64,000 nt of DNA from Mesorhizobium sp. Lineage in GTDB: Bacteria > Pseudomonadota > Alphaproteobacteria > Rhizobiales > Rhizobiaceae. The translations under genes were made by a program, and so were the position numbers. The first letter of the stretch is position 1, and each line of letters opens with the position of its first letter. Under the pieces are notes generated by a model. It did no database searches, was not told the origin of the DNA, and saw nothing but the letters and a program-made list of their open reading frames with translations. Location: NCBI RefSeq assembly GCF_017306585.1, contig NZ_JAFKIC010000116.1, positions 1 through 64,000 on the forward strand. Direction: 5' to 3'. This document shows positions 53,990-62,950 of this stretch, one piece after another.

Positions 53990-55996
53990 TCAGCCCTGGC
54001 GCGGCACGCCCCTGGCTAAGAGATAGACGAGATACGGCCCGCCGAGCAGCGAAGCGAACAGGCCGGTGGGCAATTCGTAGGGAAAGGCGGCCATGCGCGA
54101 CAGCCAGTCCGAGACGATCATCAGCAAGGCGCCGAGAAGCATGGCTCCCGCGAGATGAATGCGCGCACGGGAAAGGCCGGCGAGGCGGGCAAGGTGCGGC
54201 GCGATCAGGCCGACGAAGCTCAGCGGCCCGACGACCATGGCCGACAGCGCCGTCAGAAGTGCTGCCACGACGATCAGCAGCAGCCGCCCGCCGGCGACCG
54301 GCACGCCCAGGCCACGGGCGCTGTTCGTGCCCAGCGGCAGGATGTCGAGCCAGCGGGCGGCAAGGAACAGCGGCAGCACCAGTGGCGGCAGACAGGCCAT
54401 TGCAAGCCAGGCATCTCCTGATGTGGCCTGGCCGGTCGAGCCGCTCAGCCAGCGCAGCAATATGTAGGACTGCGCGTTGCCCATCGCGACGGTCGCGGTG
54501 ATGACGGCGCTGCACAGCGCGCTCATCGCGATGCCGGCAAGGAGCAGCCGGTCGGTGCCGAACTTCGACCGCGCGGCGATCGCGAGCATGGCGATCAGTG
54601 CCGCGAGCGAACCCAGCGCCGATCCGGTCAGTTGCCAGCCGAGGCCGGCGGTGGCGCTGATCGTCAGCACGGCGGTCAGGCCGGCTCCGGCGCCGGTGCC
54701 GACGCCGAGCACTTCGGGGCTTGCCAGCGGATTGCCGGTGACCCTTTGGATGACGACGCCAGCCGCAGCGAGCATGGCGCCGGCGGCCGCCGCCACGACG
54801 ATGCGCGGTGCGCGCCAGGCGGCGAGGTCGGCGAGCAGGCCGCCGCTCGCGAATGACCAGCCCGTGGGGCCGCGTCCGACCAAAAGCGCCAGGACGGCGG
54901 CGATGAGTATCAGCGCCAGCAGGAGCAGAATGAGAAGCCACGGCCGGCTGGCCTTGCGCGGTGAGGTGCCGGCCGAACCGAGATGCGGCCACTCGAACAT
55001 GCGCAGCCGTGGCAGGAGCCACAACAGCAGCGGGCCGCCGAGCAGTGCGGTGCCGGCGCCGGTCGGAATGCGCTCGCCCCCGGTGCCGGCCGCAAGTTGC
55101 ACCAGCCCGTCCGTCAGCCACAGCAGGATGGCGCCGACCAGGGGTGCGGCCAGCAGTTTCTGCCGCAAGGTGCGGGCGCCGGAAAGCGTGGCGAGCGCCG
55201 GCGCGGCGAGGCCGACGAAGCCGATGACGCCGACCTCAGCCGCGACGGTGGTCGCCATCCACACCGAGAGCGCGATGACGAGGAAGCGGCTGGTGTGGCG
55301 GGCAACGCCCAGGCCGCGCGCCGAGGCGTCGTCGAGGCCAAGGATGGTCAGCGGCCGCAGCAGCATCAGCGCCGCCATCGCGCCGGCCGCAAGTCGCGCG
55401 GCAAGCGCGATGGCCGGTCCCCAATCCTGCTGGACCAGCGATCCGCCGCCCCAGATGAACAGCGAGAACAGGTATTCGCCATTGGCGAGGATGAGCGCGG
55501 CGCTGACCGAACTCGCCGTCAATGCCACCATCATGCCGGCAAGGACGACGGACACCGGTTCGAGCCCGCGCCGCCAGGTCAGCGCCAGTACCAGCAGCAC
55601 CGCCGCCGTGCCGCCGGCGAAGGCGACCAGGCCTTGCGACCGCTCCATCAGCAAGGGCGCGTGCAGCGACGCGATCGTCATGGCCAGTTGCGCGCCGGCC
55701 GAAATACCGAGCGTCGACGGCTCTGCCAGCGGGTTGCGCAGCACATGTTGCAACAAAAGACCGGACAGGCCGAGCACGGCGCCCGCCAGAACCGCCACGG
55801 CGGCGCGCGGCAGCGTGCTGTAGAACAGGATGACATGGTCGAGATTGCTGTTGTTGCTGTGAAGCGTTGCCGGCCATTGCGTGCCCACGCGCCACGCGAA
55901 CAGCAGAGCCGCCACCGCTGCCAGGGCGCCCCACAGGACGAGGGGAGACAGGGCACGCTGCGCCCTGAGGTGGTCCGTTGCAACGCGGTCCGTCAT
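53990..55996 (-). CDS. fhuB: Ferric-hydroxamate ABC permease FhuB (double-length)
   Basis: FhuB moves iron-hydroxamate siderophores across the inner membrane. The 668-residue protein is two FecCD permease units in tandem, as in E. coli FhuB. The two copies show matched motifs: AVLGLSGLLLQHVLRNPLAEP with STLGISAGAQ in the first half, and GVVIQRVTGNPLASPEVLGV in the second. SFVGLIAPHLAR and VGLAAPALA lie near the ATPase contacts. The ATG at 55996 overlaps the fhuD stop by 4 nt. No ATPase gene follows. Confidence 0.92.
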   Translation of the reverse strand: MTDRVATDHLRAQRALSPLVLWGALAAVAALLFAWRVGTQWPATLHSNNSNLDHVILFYSTLPRAAVAVLAGAVLGLSGLLLQHVLRNPLAEPSTLGISAGAQLAMTIASLHAPLLMERSQGLVAFAGGTAAVLLVLALTWRRGLEPVSVVLAGMMVALTASSVSAALILANGEYLFSLFIWGGGSLVQQDWGPAIALAARLAAGAMAALMLLRPLTILGLDDASARGLGVARHTSRFLVIALSVWMATTVAAEVGVIGFVGLAAPALATLSGARTLRQKLLAAPLVGAILLWLTDGLVQLAAGTGGERIPTGAGTALLGGPLLLWLLPRLRMFEWPHLGSAGTSPRKASRPWLLILLLLALILIAAVLALLVGRGPTGWSFASGGLLADLAAWRAPRIVVAAAAGAMLAAAGVVIQRVTGNPLASPEVLGVGTGAGAGLTAVLTISATAGLGWQLTGSALGSLAALIAMLAIAARSKFGTDRLLLAGIAMSALCSAVITATVAMGNAQSYILLRWLSGSTGQATSGDAWLAMACLPPLVLPLFLAARWLDILPLGTNSARGLGVPVAGGRLLLIVVAALLTALSAMVVGPLSFVGLIAPHLARLAGLSRARIHLAGAMLLGALLMIVSDWLSRMAAFPYELPTGLFASLLGGPYLVYLLARGVPRQG

Positions 55997-56883
55997 GAAG
56001 CGTGCCCGGCAAGGGCGGCGGCCGCCAGGCGCGCGAAGCGGCGTGCCGATGGCAGGCAGCCGAAATGATTGATCGGTTCCAGCACCGCGAGGCGCCTTTC
56101 GCGCACCGCAGGCAGCGCGTTCCACAAGGCGTTCGTCGGCAGCGAGCGCCCGACATCGGCCGGCAGCGGCGAGACGATCAGCATCGACGCCTCGGGCACG
56201 CGCGCCAGCGCTTCCAGCCCGACTGGTGCTGCCGCGCTGTAGCTGGTTTCGTCGGTCCACGCATTTTCCATGCCGAGGCGCGACAACACGTCGCCGAACA
56301 TCGCGTCGCGGCCGAAGGCGCGGAAGTGCCTGCTGTCGCCAAGGCTGATGACGAAGACCGGCCGCGCCGATGATGGCGGCAGACTGGCGCGCAGGCGCGA
56401 GATCTCGCCGGATGTTTCGTCGACATAGCGCCTTGCCTCAGCCTGCCGCCCGAGTTTTTCGCCCAAAGCAACCGTCGCGGCCTCGGCGAGCGCATAGGGC
56501 GGCACGCCGGCTTCGTAGACTGGCTGCGCGAACACCGGCGCGATGCGTTCGAGCATCGGCCGCTGGTATTCGTAGAAATTCGAGATGACGATAAGGTCGG
56601 GGGCGATGATGCGCAGCAGCTCGTAATTGGGCGCGCCGCGCAGGCCGAGATCGGTCAGGGATCGAGGCACGGACGGCTCCACCGCGATCTTGCGGAACTG
56701 GATCAATTCTGTCGCTGCCGCCGGCTCGATGCCGAGCGCCAGCAACGTCTCCAGCATGCCCCAGTCGATCGCGGCGACGCGGTTCGCCGCCGCCTTGGCG
56801 GCGATCGGTGGCAGCAAGGCCGCGCCCGCCAGCCCCAGCACTTGCCTTCGGTTCGGCCGATGGATCACTGGCTTGTCTAGCAA
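55993..56883 (-). CDS. fhuD: Ferric-hydroxamate-binding protein FhuD
   Basis: This 296-residue class III periplasmic binding protein starts with NRRQVLGLAGAALLPP, a possible twin-arginine signal, then AAKAAA. The mature part has the features of FhuD: RVAAIDWGMLETLLALGIEP, APDLIVISNFYEY and LGDSRHFRAFG. It delivers iron-hydroxamates to FhuB. It starts 19 bp after the receptor gene and overlaps fhuB by 4 nt, so fhuA-fhuD-fhuB is probably one operon. Confidence 0.92.
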   Translation of the reverse strand: MLDKPVIHRPNRRQVLGLAGAALLPPIAAKAAANRVAAIDWGMLETLLALGIEPAAATELIQFRKIAVEPSVPRSLTDLGLRGAPNYELLRIIAPDLIVISNFYEYQRPMLERIAPVFAQPVYEAGVPPYALAEAATVALGEKLGRQAEARRYVDETSGEISRLRASLPPSSARPVFVISLGDSRHFRAFGRDAMFGDVLSRLGMENAWTDETSYSAAAPVGLEALARVPEASMLIVSPLPADVGRSLPTNALWNALPAVRERRLAVLEPINHFGCLPSARRFARLAAAALAGHAS

Positions 56884-56902
56884 GGTGCAACCAAGTGGAT
56901 GA

Positions 56903-59107
56903 CTACCAAGTCGTGTGCACCTTCAGCTTGAAGGAACGGCCTTCGCCATAGGAGCAGGTCAGCGTCGTCTGGCAGCTCGACACGTAGGTCTTGTTGAACA
57001 GGTTGGTGACGTTGAGGTCGACGCCCCAGTTTTCCTTCTCGTAGCCGAGCTTCAGGTCGGCCAGAGTCACGGCGGGAACCTTCGCCGTGTTGGCATTGTC
57101 GGCCCATGAAGAGCCAATATAGCGCAACCCGCCGCCGATCGAGACGCCGTCATACCAGTCGCCACGGAATGTGTAGTCGACTGACGCCGAAGCCATCACT
57201 TCAGGCGCGATGAAAGGCGTCTTGCCGACATATGCCAGTTCTTTGTCCTTGGTGATTTTGAGATCATATGCGGTGAATGCGCCCGTGATGCGGAAATCGT
57301 CGGTGATGTTCACCTTGCCTTCCAGCTCCACGCCGCGCGAACGTACCTCTCCGGTTTGATACTGTGCAAAGGGACTGGCCGCCGTTGCGGTGGCTACGTT
57401 CTGGCGCGTGAGATCAAACAGAGACAGCGTGAAGAGACCATCGATAAAGGTCGGTACATACTTGACGCCAACTTCGTACTGCTGGCCGGTCTCGGGGGAG
57501 AACAGATTGCCGTTGGCGTCGGTGCCAATGATCGGATTGAAGAAGGTCGCCACGCTGGCATAGGGGGTGACGCCGTTGGCGAACTCGTAGGCAAGGCCCG
57601 CGCGTCCGGAGAAGTCGCCAACGGTCTGGCTGAGCGTGCTCGAACTCGATGAATAGTAGGTCGGGCGGTTGTCGGCGCTGAGCCAGCCACGGTCGTAGCG
57701 CCCGTTCAGCGTCACCAGCCATCCATCGCCGAAGCGCAACTGGTCCTGTGCGTAGACGCCGAGCTGCTGCTGGGTCAGATCCTGGCTGAGATAACTGACG
57801 CGTGGCGTAAGTGGCGAGCCGTAGACCGGATTGAAGGCATCGATCGGATTGAAGTTGAGGGGATCGTAAAGGCCCGACGACTGCACCTGGTCGATATTGT
57901 AGTATTTGTAGTCGAGACCGGCGAGCAGCGTATGTTCGATGGAACCAGTCTCGACCTTGCCCTGCAGCTGCAGATCCGACAGGAACGTCTTGATGTCGGT
58001 ATCATGGCCGAAGTTGATGCGATTGAGCTCGGTGGGACTGGCGTCTGGATGAGCGGCGTCTCTCGCCCAGCCGTTGGGGTAGACGCTGACTTCGTCGATA
58101 GATGCGGCGCTAAAGCGCGTATTGGAACGCACCGTCCAGTCATTGTCGAAGGTGTGTTCGAATTCGTAACCGATCGACCCCTGTTCGCGCTTGTAGAGAT
58201 CGATGCTTGGCTCGGTAAAGTTCGCATCGGGATCGATACGGCCGTAATTCACGCCGTCGACAACACGGTCCGTGACCGTTCCCGCATAGGGCAGGAAGCT
58301 GCCGCCATTGTGGTTCTCGTCGATGTGGGAATAATTGGCCAGGATGGTCAGCGTCGTGGCGTCGTCGGGCTTCCAGGTGATGCTGGGCGAGATGAAGCCG
58401 CGCCAGCCGTTCTGGAGGTCGCTGTAGGTGTCGCCGCCGGCGACCTTGCCGTTGATGCGGTAGCTGACCGCGCCATTGTTGGCGACGTCGCCGATGTCGA
58501 AGCCGAGATAGACGTTGCCCGCATCGTTGACGCCGGTCTCGACATAACGCTTGCGTTCGAACTCCGGCCGCTTGCTGACATAATTGACGAGACCGCCCGG
58601 GTTGCTGCCGCCGTAAAGCACGGAAGCCGGTCCCTTCAGCACCTCGATGCGCTCGAGCCCGAAACTGTCGACATAGAAGCCGCCGAAACCGTAGCTGAAC
58701 AGCTGCAAGCCATCCATGTAGGTGCCGGTGGCGGTCGCCTGGAAGCCGCGAATGAACAGCCAGTTGGTGTCGCTGTCGGGGCCGAAGGGCTGCGCGAAGA
58801 CGCCGGCCGTGTAGCGCAGCGCTTCGTCGACCTTCTGCGCGCCCTGGTCGTCGATCTCCTGCCGTCCGACCACGGAGACCGATTGCGGGATGTCCTTGAT
58901 GTCGGTCGCGCTCTTGGAGCCGGTCCTGGTCTTCTTGGCGACGACGCCGCTGACGGGGCCGGTGGCGCTGTCGCCGGCTTCGCCCTCGACGACGACGGGG
59001 GCAAGCTGTGTTCCGGTCTGCACGCTCTGTGCGAAGGCGGTGATCGGCGGGATCATCGCCACAGCGCCACCCGCCAGAAGCGCCTTCATCCGGTAAAATC
59101 TGCTCAT
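56903..59107 (-). CDS. fhuA: TonB-dependent siderophore receptor FhuA
   Basis: This 734-residue outer-membrane receptor has a signal peptide ending AFAQ and a TonB box LAPVVVEGEAG. A plug domain (DIPQSVSVVGRQEIDDQGAQ, then RGFQATATGTYMDGLQLFSY and ERIEVLKGPASVLYGG) is followed by a 22-strand barrel ending in the aromatic FKLKVHTTW. The plug motif DIPQSVSVV is typical of ferrichrome/hydroxamate receptors. Neighbouring fhuD and fhuB support the call. Two overlapping TGA-N9-TCA boxes stand 25 bp upstream of the start, so iron repression is likely. The exact siderophore is not known. Confidence 0.92.
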   Translation of the reverse strand: MSRFYRMKALLAGGAVAMIPPITAFAQSVQTGTQLAPVVVEGEAGDSATGPVSGVVAKKTRTGSKSATDIKDIPQSVSVVGRQEIDDQGAQKVDEALRYTAGVFAQPFGPDSDTNWLFIRGFQATATGTYMDGLQLFSYGFGGFYVDSFGLERIEVLKGPASVLYGGSNPGGLVNYVSKRPEFERKRYVETGVNDAGNVYLGFDIGDVANNGAVSYRINGKVAGGDTYSDLQNGWRGFISPSITWKPDDATTLTILANYSHIDENHNGGSFLPYAGTVTDRVVDGVNYGRIDPDANFTEPSIDLYKREQGSIGYEFEHTFDNDWTVRSNTRFSAASIDEVSVYPNGWARDAAHPDASPTELNRINFGHDTDIKTFLSDLQLQGKVETGSIEHTLLAGLDYKYYNIDQVQSSGLYDPLNFNPIDAFNPVYGSPLTPRVSYLSQDLTQQQLGVYAQDQLRFGDGWLVTLNGRYDRGWLSADNRPTYYSSSSSTLSQTVGDFSGRAGLAYEFANGVTPYASVATFFNPIIGTDANGNLFSPETGQQYEVGVKYVPTFIDGLFTLSLFDLTRQNVATATAASPFAQYQTGEVRSRGVELEGKVNITDDFRITGAFTAYDLKITKDKELAYVGKTPFIAPEVMASASVDYTFRGDWYDGVSIGGGLRYIGSSWADNANTAKVPAVTLADLKLGYEKENWGVDLNVTNLFNKTYVSSCQTTLTCSYGEGRSFKLKVHTTW

Positions 59108-59131
59108 CAGGAAAGTCCCCGCCTGCGGTCG

Positions 59132-59157
59132 TTGAGATACTTGATCATTTATCTCAA
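59132..59157. promoter_or_regulatory. Iron-responsive (RirA-type) operator of fhuA
   Basis: A dyad TTGAGATA-N10-TATCTCAA spans 59132-59157. It contains two overlapping matches to TGA-N9-TCA (59133-59147 and 59142-59156), the iron-responsive operator assigned to RirA in rhizobia. It lies between the AraC gene and fhuA, 25 bp before the fhuA start. The motif is from memory of the literature; binding is inferred. Confidence 0.65.
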
Positions 59158-59227
59158 CTTATCTGCGGGTCATTGGATGGATTTGGGCGGCTTGTCTGTT
59201 CTTGTCCAAACGCCTGATAACGCGCCG

Positions 59228-60100
59228 TCATGTTGCGCAAATGTCACGGGCGGTCCTAGCCCACGCGCCGGGCGTCACGCCGACAATCGACTTGAACACG
59301 CGCGTCAGATGCGCCTGGTCGAAGAAGCCGGTCGCCTCGGCGATATCCCCAAGCGAGGCGGCATCATGCGCCATCATCGCCTTGGCCTTGTCGATACGCG
59401 CCTGCATCTGCCAGCGGTGCGGCGGCACGCCCGTCGCCGCCTTGAAGGCGTGGCTCATCGCGGTCTCGGACAGGCCGGTCAGCGCGGCAAGATCGGCAAG
59501 CCGGATCCTGTCCAGGCAGTGCGCGTCTATGTAGTCGGTGACAAGGCGTAGCTTGCGGCGCGACAGCGGCGAGCGACGCCTGGCACTTGGCTGCTCGACC
59601 TGGAAAAGACGTGCAAACAGCGCGTTGAGCAGACCCTCGCCATAGAGATCATGCAAAGGCCGCTCGCTGCCGCACTCCCCGGCGATCAGGCCGGCCAGCG
59701 TGGCGATGCTCTCGTCGTGGAACTGGAAGCGCGACGTCAGCAAGGCTTCGCGGTCGAGGCCGCGGCCGAAGCGGCGGGTCAGCGTCGCCACGTCGAAATG
59801 CAGGTCGAGATGCCGGATGCGGCGCAGGCCCTCGACGCGACCGCGGATCGGCATGCCGGCTGGAATATAGGCCATGGAGAAAGGCCGGTCGTGACGGCAG
59901 CGTTCGCCCTTGGCGCCTTCGACCAAGAAATCGCCGTCGCCTTCCATCTCGAGTGCGACAAACAGCCGGGGATCGGGCGAGACATAGTGGCCATGCGCCT
60001 TGTCACAGCACGAGACATCCCAGAGGTCGGCAACCACGCCGTCCCAGACATGCCATTTCAGGTCGCCGATGACCGAAAAGCCCTCGATCCGGCTTTCCAT
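59228..60100 (-). CDS. AraC-family regulator of siderophore uptake
   Basis: This 290-residue AraC/XylS-type regulator has an N-terminal sensing half with a cupin-like start. The C-terminal double HTH reads RIRLADLAALTGLSETAMSHAF, then DIAEATGFFDQAHLTRVF followed by GVTPGAWARTA (first motif given in part). AraC activators such as RhrA control siderophore genes in rhizobia. It lies directly upstream of fhuA on the same strand. The ATG at 60100 is listed; a TTG at 60118 would add six residues. An iron box lies 43 bp upstream. Confidence 0.88.
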   Translation of the reverse strand: MESRIEGFSVIGDLKWHVWDGVVADLWDVSCCDKAHGHYVSPDPRLFVALEMEGDGDFLVEGAKGERCRHDRPFSMAYIPAGMPIRGRVEGLRRIRHLDLHFDVATLTRRFGRGLDREALLTSRFQFHDESIATLAGLIAGECGSERPLHDLYGEGLLNALFARLFQVEQPSARRRSPLSRRKLRLVTDYIDAHCLDRIRLADLAALTGLSETAMSHAFKAATGVPPHRWQMQARIDKAKAMMAHDAASLGDIAEATGFFDQAHLTRVFKSIVGVTPGAWARTARDICAT

Positions 60101-60142
60101 GCGTGCAACGAAGCTCAAGTCCTGATCGTCTCCGGAAATAAT

Positions 60143-60163
60143 ACATGACGAAAGTAGTCATGT
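60143..60163. promoter_or_regulatory. Iron-box-like dyad upstream of the AraC gene
   Basis: ACATGAC (60143-60149) and GTCATGT (60157-60163) are perfect inverted arms around seven bases. The dyad contains TGA-N9-TCA (60146-60160), the same pattern as in front of fhuA. It is placed between the AraC start and the end of the glutamine-synthetase-like gene. The rest of 60101-60248 shows nothing more. Confidence 0.6.
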
Positions 60164-60248
60164 TTATGCCCGGATGACGGCGGAACCGCAAGCCCCTAGG
60201 TCGCGGCTCCTCAAACGTGTGCTCAAAACCGCTGTGTGTCAGCCGCGC

Positions 60249-61610
60249 CTAGACGCTTTCGAGATAGGTCTCGATCTCGAAATCGCTGACATTGAGGGCG
60301 AAGGTGTTCAGTTCCTGGCGTTTGCAGGCGACGAAGGAGTCGCGCAGGATCGCTGGGAATATCTCCGCCACATGTGTGCCGCCCTCGAAGGCCGCGATCG
60401 CCGAGGCCCAATCCGGCGGCAGTTTGGCGGGGGCGGTGCCTTGCCCCTCATTGCCGGCCGGGTCGCCCGGAGACATCTGCCTTTCGATGCCGATCAGTGC
60501 CGCGCCCAGTATGGCGGCAAGCACCAGATAGGGATTGGCGTCGGCTCCGGATACGCGGTGCTCGATGCGGCGCGCCGCGGTCGGGCCACCCGGAATGCGG
60601 ATCGCCACCATGCGGTTCTCGTAACCCCAGGCGACAGCCGTCGGCGCGTAGGAGCGAGGGCGAAGCCTGCGGTAGGAGTTGAAGTGCGGCGCAAACACCA
60701 GCGTGCTTTCCGCCATCGCCGCCAGCAGCCCGCCGACCGCGTGACGCATGGTGTCGGAACCCTGGTCCGTGCCGTCGTCGAAGACATTGCGGCCATCGGC
60801 ATCGACAAGGCTGAAATGGACATGGAAGCCGTTGCCGGCCCGGTCGCCGTAGGGCTTGGCCATGAAGCAGGCGGCGAAGCCGTGCTTGCGGGCGATGCCC
60901 TTGACGGTGCGCTTGAACAGCACGGCATCGTCGGCGGCGCGCAGCGCATCGGCGACATGGTTCAGGTTGATCTCGAACTGGCCGACGCCGTTTTCGGCGA
61001 TCGCCGTGTCGACGGGAATGCCCTGCGCCCGGCAGGCCTCGTAGACGTCGTGGATGAAAGCCTCGAAATCGTCGATTTCATCGATCGACAGCGCCGCGTC
61101 GGAATCGAGACGCCGCCCGGTGACCGGTGAGACAGGTCCGACCGGCCGTTGCGACTGCGGATCGACCAGATAGAATTCGAGCTCCGTCGCCGCCACAGGG
61201 GTCAGGCCGAGCGCCTTGAAACGGTCGAGGATGCGGGCCAGCGCCCGGCGCGGATCGCCCAGATAGGGCGCGCCGCTTTCATCGGCCAGCCAGAGCGGGA
61301 CGAGTGCGGTCGGATGCGCGGTCCAGTCCACGGGCAGGATGCCGCGGCCGGTCCATTGGCAAAGCCCGTCCGCGTCGCCGGTCGAGAACACCAGGCTGTT
61401 GCCTTCGATATCCTCGCCCCAGATGTCGAGCCCGATCAGCGAGTAGGGCATGCGCAGCTTGCCTTCGAGCGCCTTGCGCGCCTGCTCGACCGGGATGCGT
61501 TTTCCCCGCATCACGCCGTTGAGGTCGCACACGGCGGCCCTCAGGCTCTGTATGTCGGTTCTGCTGTCAAGCCAGTTCAGGACGTCCGCAATTGCATCGC
61601 TCAATTTCAA
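60249..61610 (-). CDS. Glutamine synthetase-family enzyme (gamma-glutamylamine synthetase-like)
   Basis: This 453-residue protein is of the glutamine synthetase superfamily, closer to PuuA-type gamma-glutamyl-polyamine or ethanolamine ligases than to GlnA. Metal and ATP motifs include ATELEFYLVDP, ENGVGQFEINL, GNGFHVHFSLVD and the glutamate-binding NRMVAIRIPGG, with ARRIEHRVSGADANPYL near the end. The start is a TTG at 61610 or 61604; AGAGG just upstream fits 61604 better. No ATG is available nearby. A GntR gene lies upstream on the same strand. The amine substrate is unknown. Confidence 0.87.
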   Translation of the reverse strand: MKLSDAIADVLNWLDSRTDIQSLRAAVCDLNGVMRGKRIPVEQARKALEGKLRMPYSLIGLDIWGEDIEGNSLVFSTGDADGLCQWTGRGILPVDWTAHPTALVPLWLADESGAPYLGDPRRALARILDRFKALGLTPVAATELEFYLVDPQSQRPVGPVSPVTGRRLDSDAALSIDEIDDFEAFIHDVYEACRAQGIPVDTAIAENGVGQFEINLNHVADALRAADDAVLFKRTVKGIARKHGFAACFMAKPYGDRAGNGFHVHFSLVDADGRNVFDDGTDQGSDTMRHAVGGLLAAMAESTLVFAPHFNSYRRLRPRSYAPTAVAWGYENRMVAIRIPGGPTAARRIEHRVSGADANPYLVLAAILGAALIGIERQMSPGDPAGNEGQGTAPAKLPPDWASAIAAFEGGTHVAEIFPAILRDSFVACKRQELNTFALNVSDFEIETYLESV

Positions 61611-61905
61611 ACCTCTGGTTTTGGAAGGTGCCCGAGCCCTGTGGGCTGCGCGATCCCTGGTAAAAATGCTTGTGAGTTTTCGGGAAGCATATCCGGCCTG
61701 CGGCGGATATTTTTCCTTATTTTTTCAAGTCACTAGCCGGGATGTCGGGAGGCATTTCAAAACCAATTTCGCGATCTGCGATCGCAACATAGAGGCAAGA
61801 AGCCGGAAAGCCAAGGGTATTTTCGGGCGCTTAGACTGGCGAGCCGCATGCATTCGCGATTGGATGCGCCGAAAGGAGCGACAGGCGACGCCTGTAGATA
61901 GTCTC
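61611..61905. promoter_or_regulatory. Promoter-region gap upstream of the glutamine synthetase-like gene
   Basis: No gene is seen in this 295-bp stretch. It contains a dyad ATATCCG (61689-61695) and CGGATAT (61704-61710) with an AT-rich flank at 61711-61726, about 80 bp before the glutamine-synthetase-like start. It could be an operator for the upstream GntR protein. It also resembles a plus-strand terminator, but no plus-strand gene precedes it. Confidence 0.35.
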
Positions 61906-62610
61906 CTAATCCCAGCTTCTCGCATCCGGAAATCTGGCCTGTCGCAAAATATGCGCCGCACCTTCCTCGATGTCGCGGACCATGGCGGCGCGGGCGCGTT
62001 CGCCGTCCTGCGCCTCGATCGCCGTCACGACTTCCTCGTGATAGTCGATGTCGAGGATGGAGGAGAGGTCGTCCTCGAACCCCATGGCAAGATTCCTCAG
62101 GAAAGGGCCAACCTGCATCCAGACGGTTTCGATCAGGAAGATCATCTGCTCGTTGCCACAGTGGCGGTAGATCGAGAATTTGAAAGCGTAGTTCTTCCTC
62201 AGATAGTCGCCGATGTCGTCAGTGCGCGCCGCCAGCGTCAGTTCGGTGCTGTGGCGCCTGATCGTGCGCAGATTGTTGCCGTTGATGCGTTTGGTCGCCA
62301 GCTCCGTCGCCGAGCCCTCGAGGATCGTGCGCACGGCGGTCAGTTGCGAGAAGCGGTCGGCCGAGATGGCCGGTACCTCGACACTGCCGTTCGGCATCGG
62401 GCTCAGCGCCCGCAATGCCTGCAGCCGCATGAAGGCGCTGCGCACCGGCATGTCGCTGGTGCCAAGCTCCTTGGCGAGCTTGCGCGAGGTCAGCTTCTGG
62501 CCGGGCGTGAACTGGCCCGACATCAGGGCCCGCACGAGCTCCAGATAGACCTTTTCATGCAGGGGAACGGTGTCGACGGCGGTCAATCCGAATTGTGTTC
62601 TGCCGGCCAT
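61906..62610 (-). CDS. GntR-family regulator, FCD type
   Basis: This 234-residue regulator has an N-terminal winged helix (LMSGQFTPGQKLTSRKLAKE, then GTSDMPVRSAFMRLQALRAL). A helical FCD domain contains AVRTILEGSATELATKRI, YRHCGNEQMIFLIETVW and HEEVVTAIEAQDGERAR. FCD regulators of this branch often control amine or amino acid catabolism. It lies between the glutamine-synthetase-like gene on the same strand and a divergent hydrolase, and could control both. Confidence 0.9.
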   Translation of the reverse strand: MAGRTQFGLTAVDTVPLHEKVYLELVRALMSGQFTPGQKLTSRKLAKELGTSDMPVRSAFMRLQALRALSPMPNGSVEVPAISADRFSQLTAVRTILEGSATELATKRINGNNLRTIRRHSTELTLAARTDDIGDYLRKNYAFKFSIYRHCGNEQMIFLIETVWMQVGPFLRNLAMGFEDDLSSILDIDYHEEVVTAIEAQDGERARAAMVRDIEEGAAHILRQARFPDARSWD

Positions 62611-62950
62611 TGGTGAGGCGCTACTTCATTGGTTCTGCAATTGACCCTGATCGCCAGCCGCGGACAGTCCTGATTGGGCCGGGCATCGCGGGAGCACGGA
62701 AATCAGCGATTTGCCGGCCATGATAGACGCTGCGCTCATTGCCCCGCAAGCCAACACGCTTGCCTCCCAGCCTCGCGGCCGACCAACTTTCAGAGATGGT
62801 CACGAGAGCTTCGCGACAACAATCATATGCAGTCCGATTTAGGTGTTGAGGTGGATAAAATGCCACCAAAAAGCATATGGTGTGGTGGTTAGTGCTTTTC
62901 AGTTGCACAAAATGATGAAATGGTGGTGCAAAGAAATGGGGAGTGGATGA
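62611..62950. promoter_or_regulatory. Divergent control region between GntR and hydrolase genes
   Basis: No gene is supported in these 340 bp. The right half is AT-rich. It holds inverted CCACCA (62863-62868) and TGGTGG (62883-62888) around AAAAGCATATGGTG, and another TGGTGG at 62921-62926. These repeated hexamers near the hydrolase promoter are candidate regulator sites. GGGGAG at 62938-62943 is the ribosome site of the hydrolase. Confidence 0.4.

Noticed and set aside
61689..61726. Hairpin followed by a T-rich run that looks like an intrinsic terminator
   Set aside because: The T-run is on the plus strand, but both neighbouring genes are on the minus strand, so there is no transcript for it to end; treated as a possible operator.
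62674..62892. 72-codon plus-strand frame upstream of the PHB-depolymerase-like hydrolase
   Set aside because: No ribosome site or domain; it ends in the AT-rich promoter region with repeated TGGTGG motifs.
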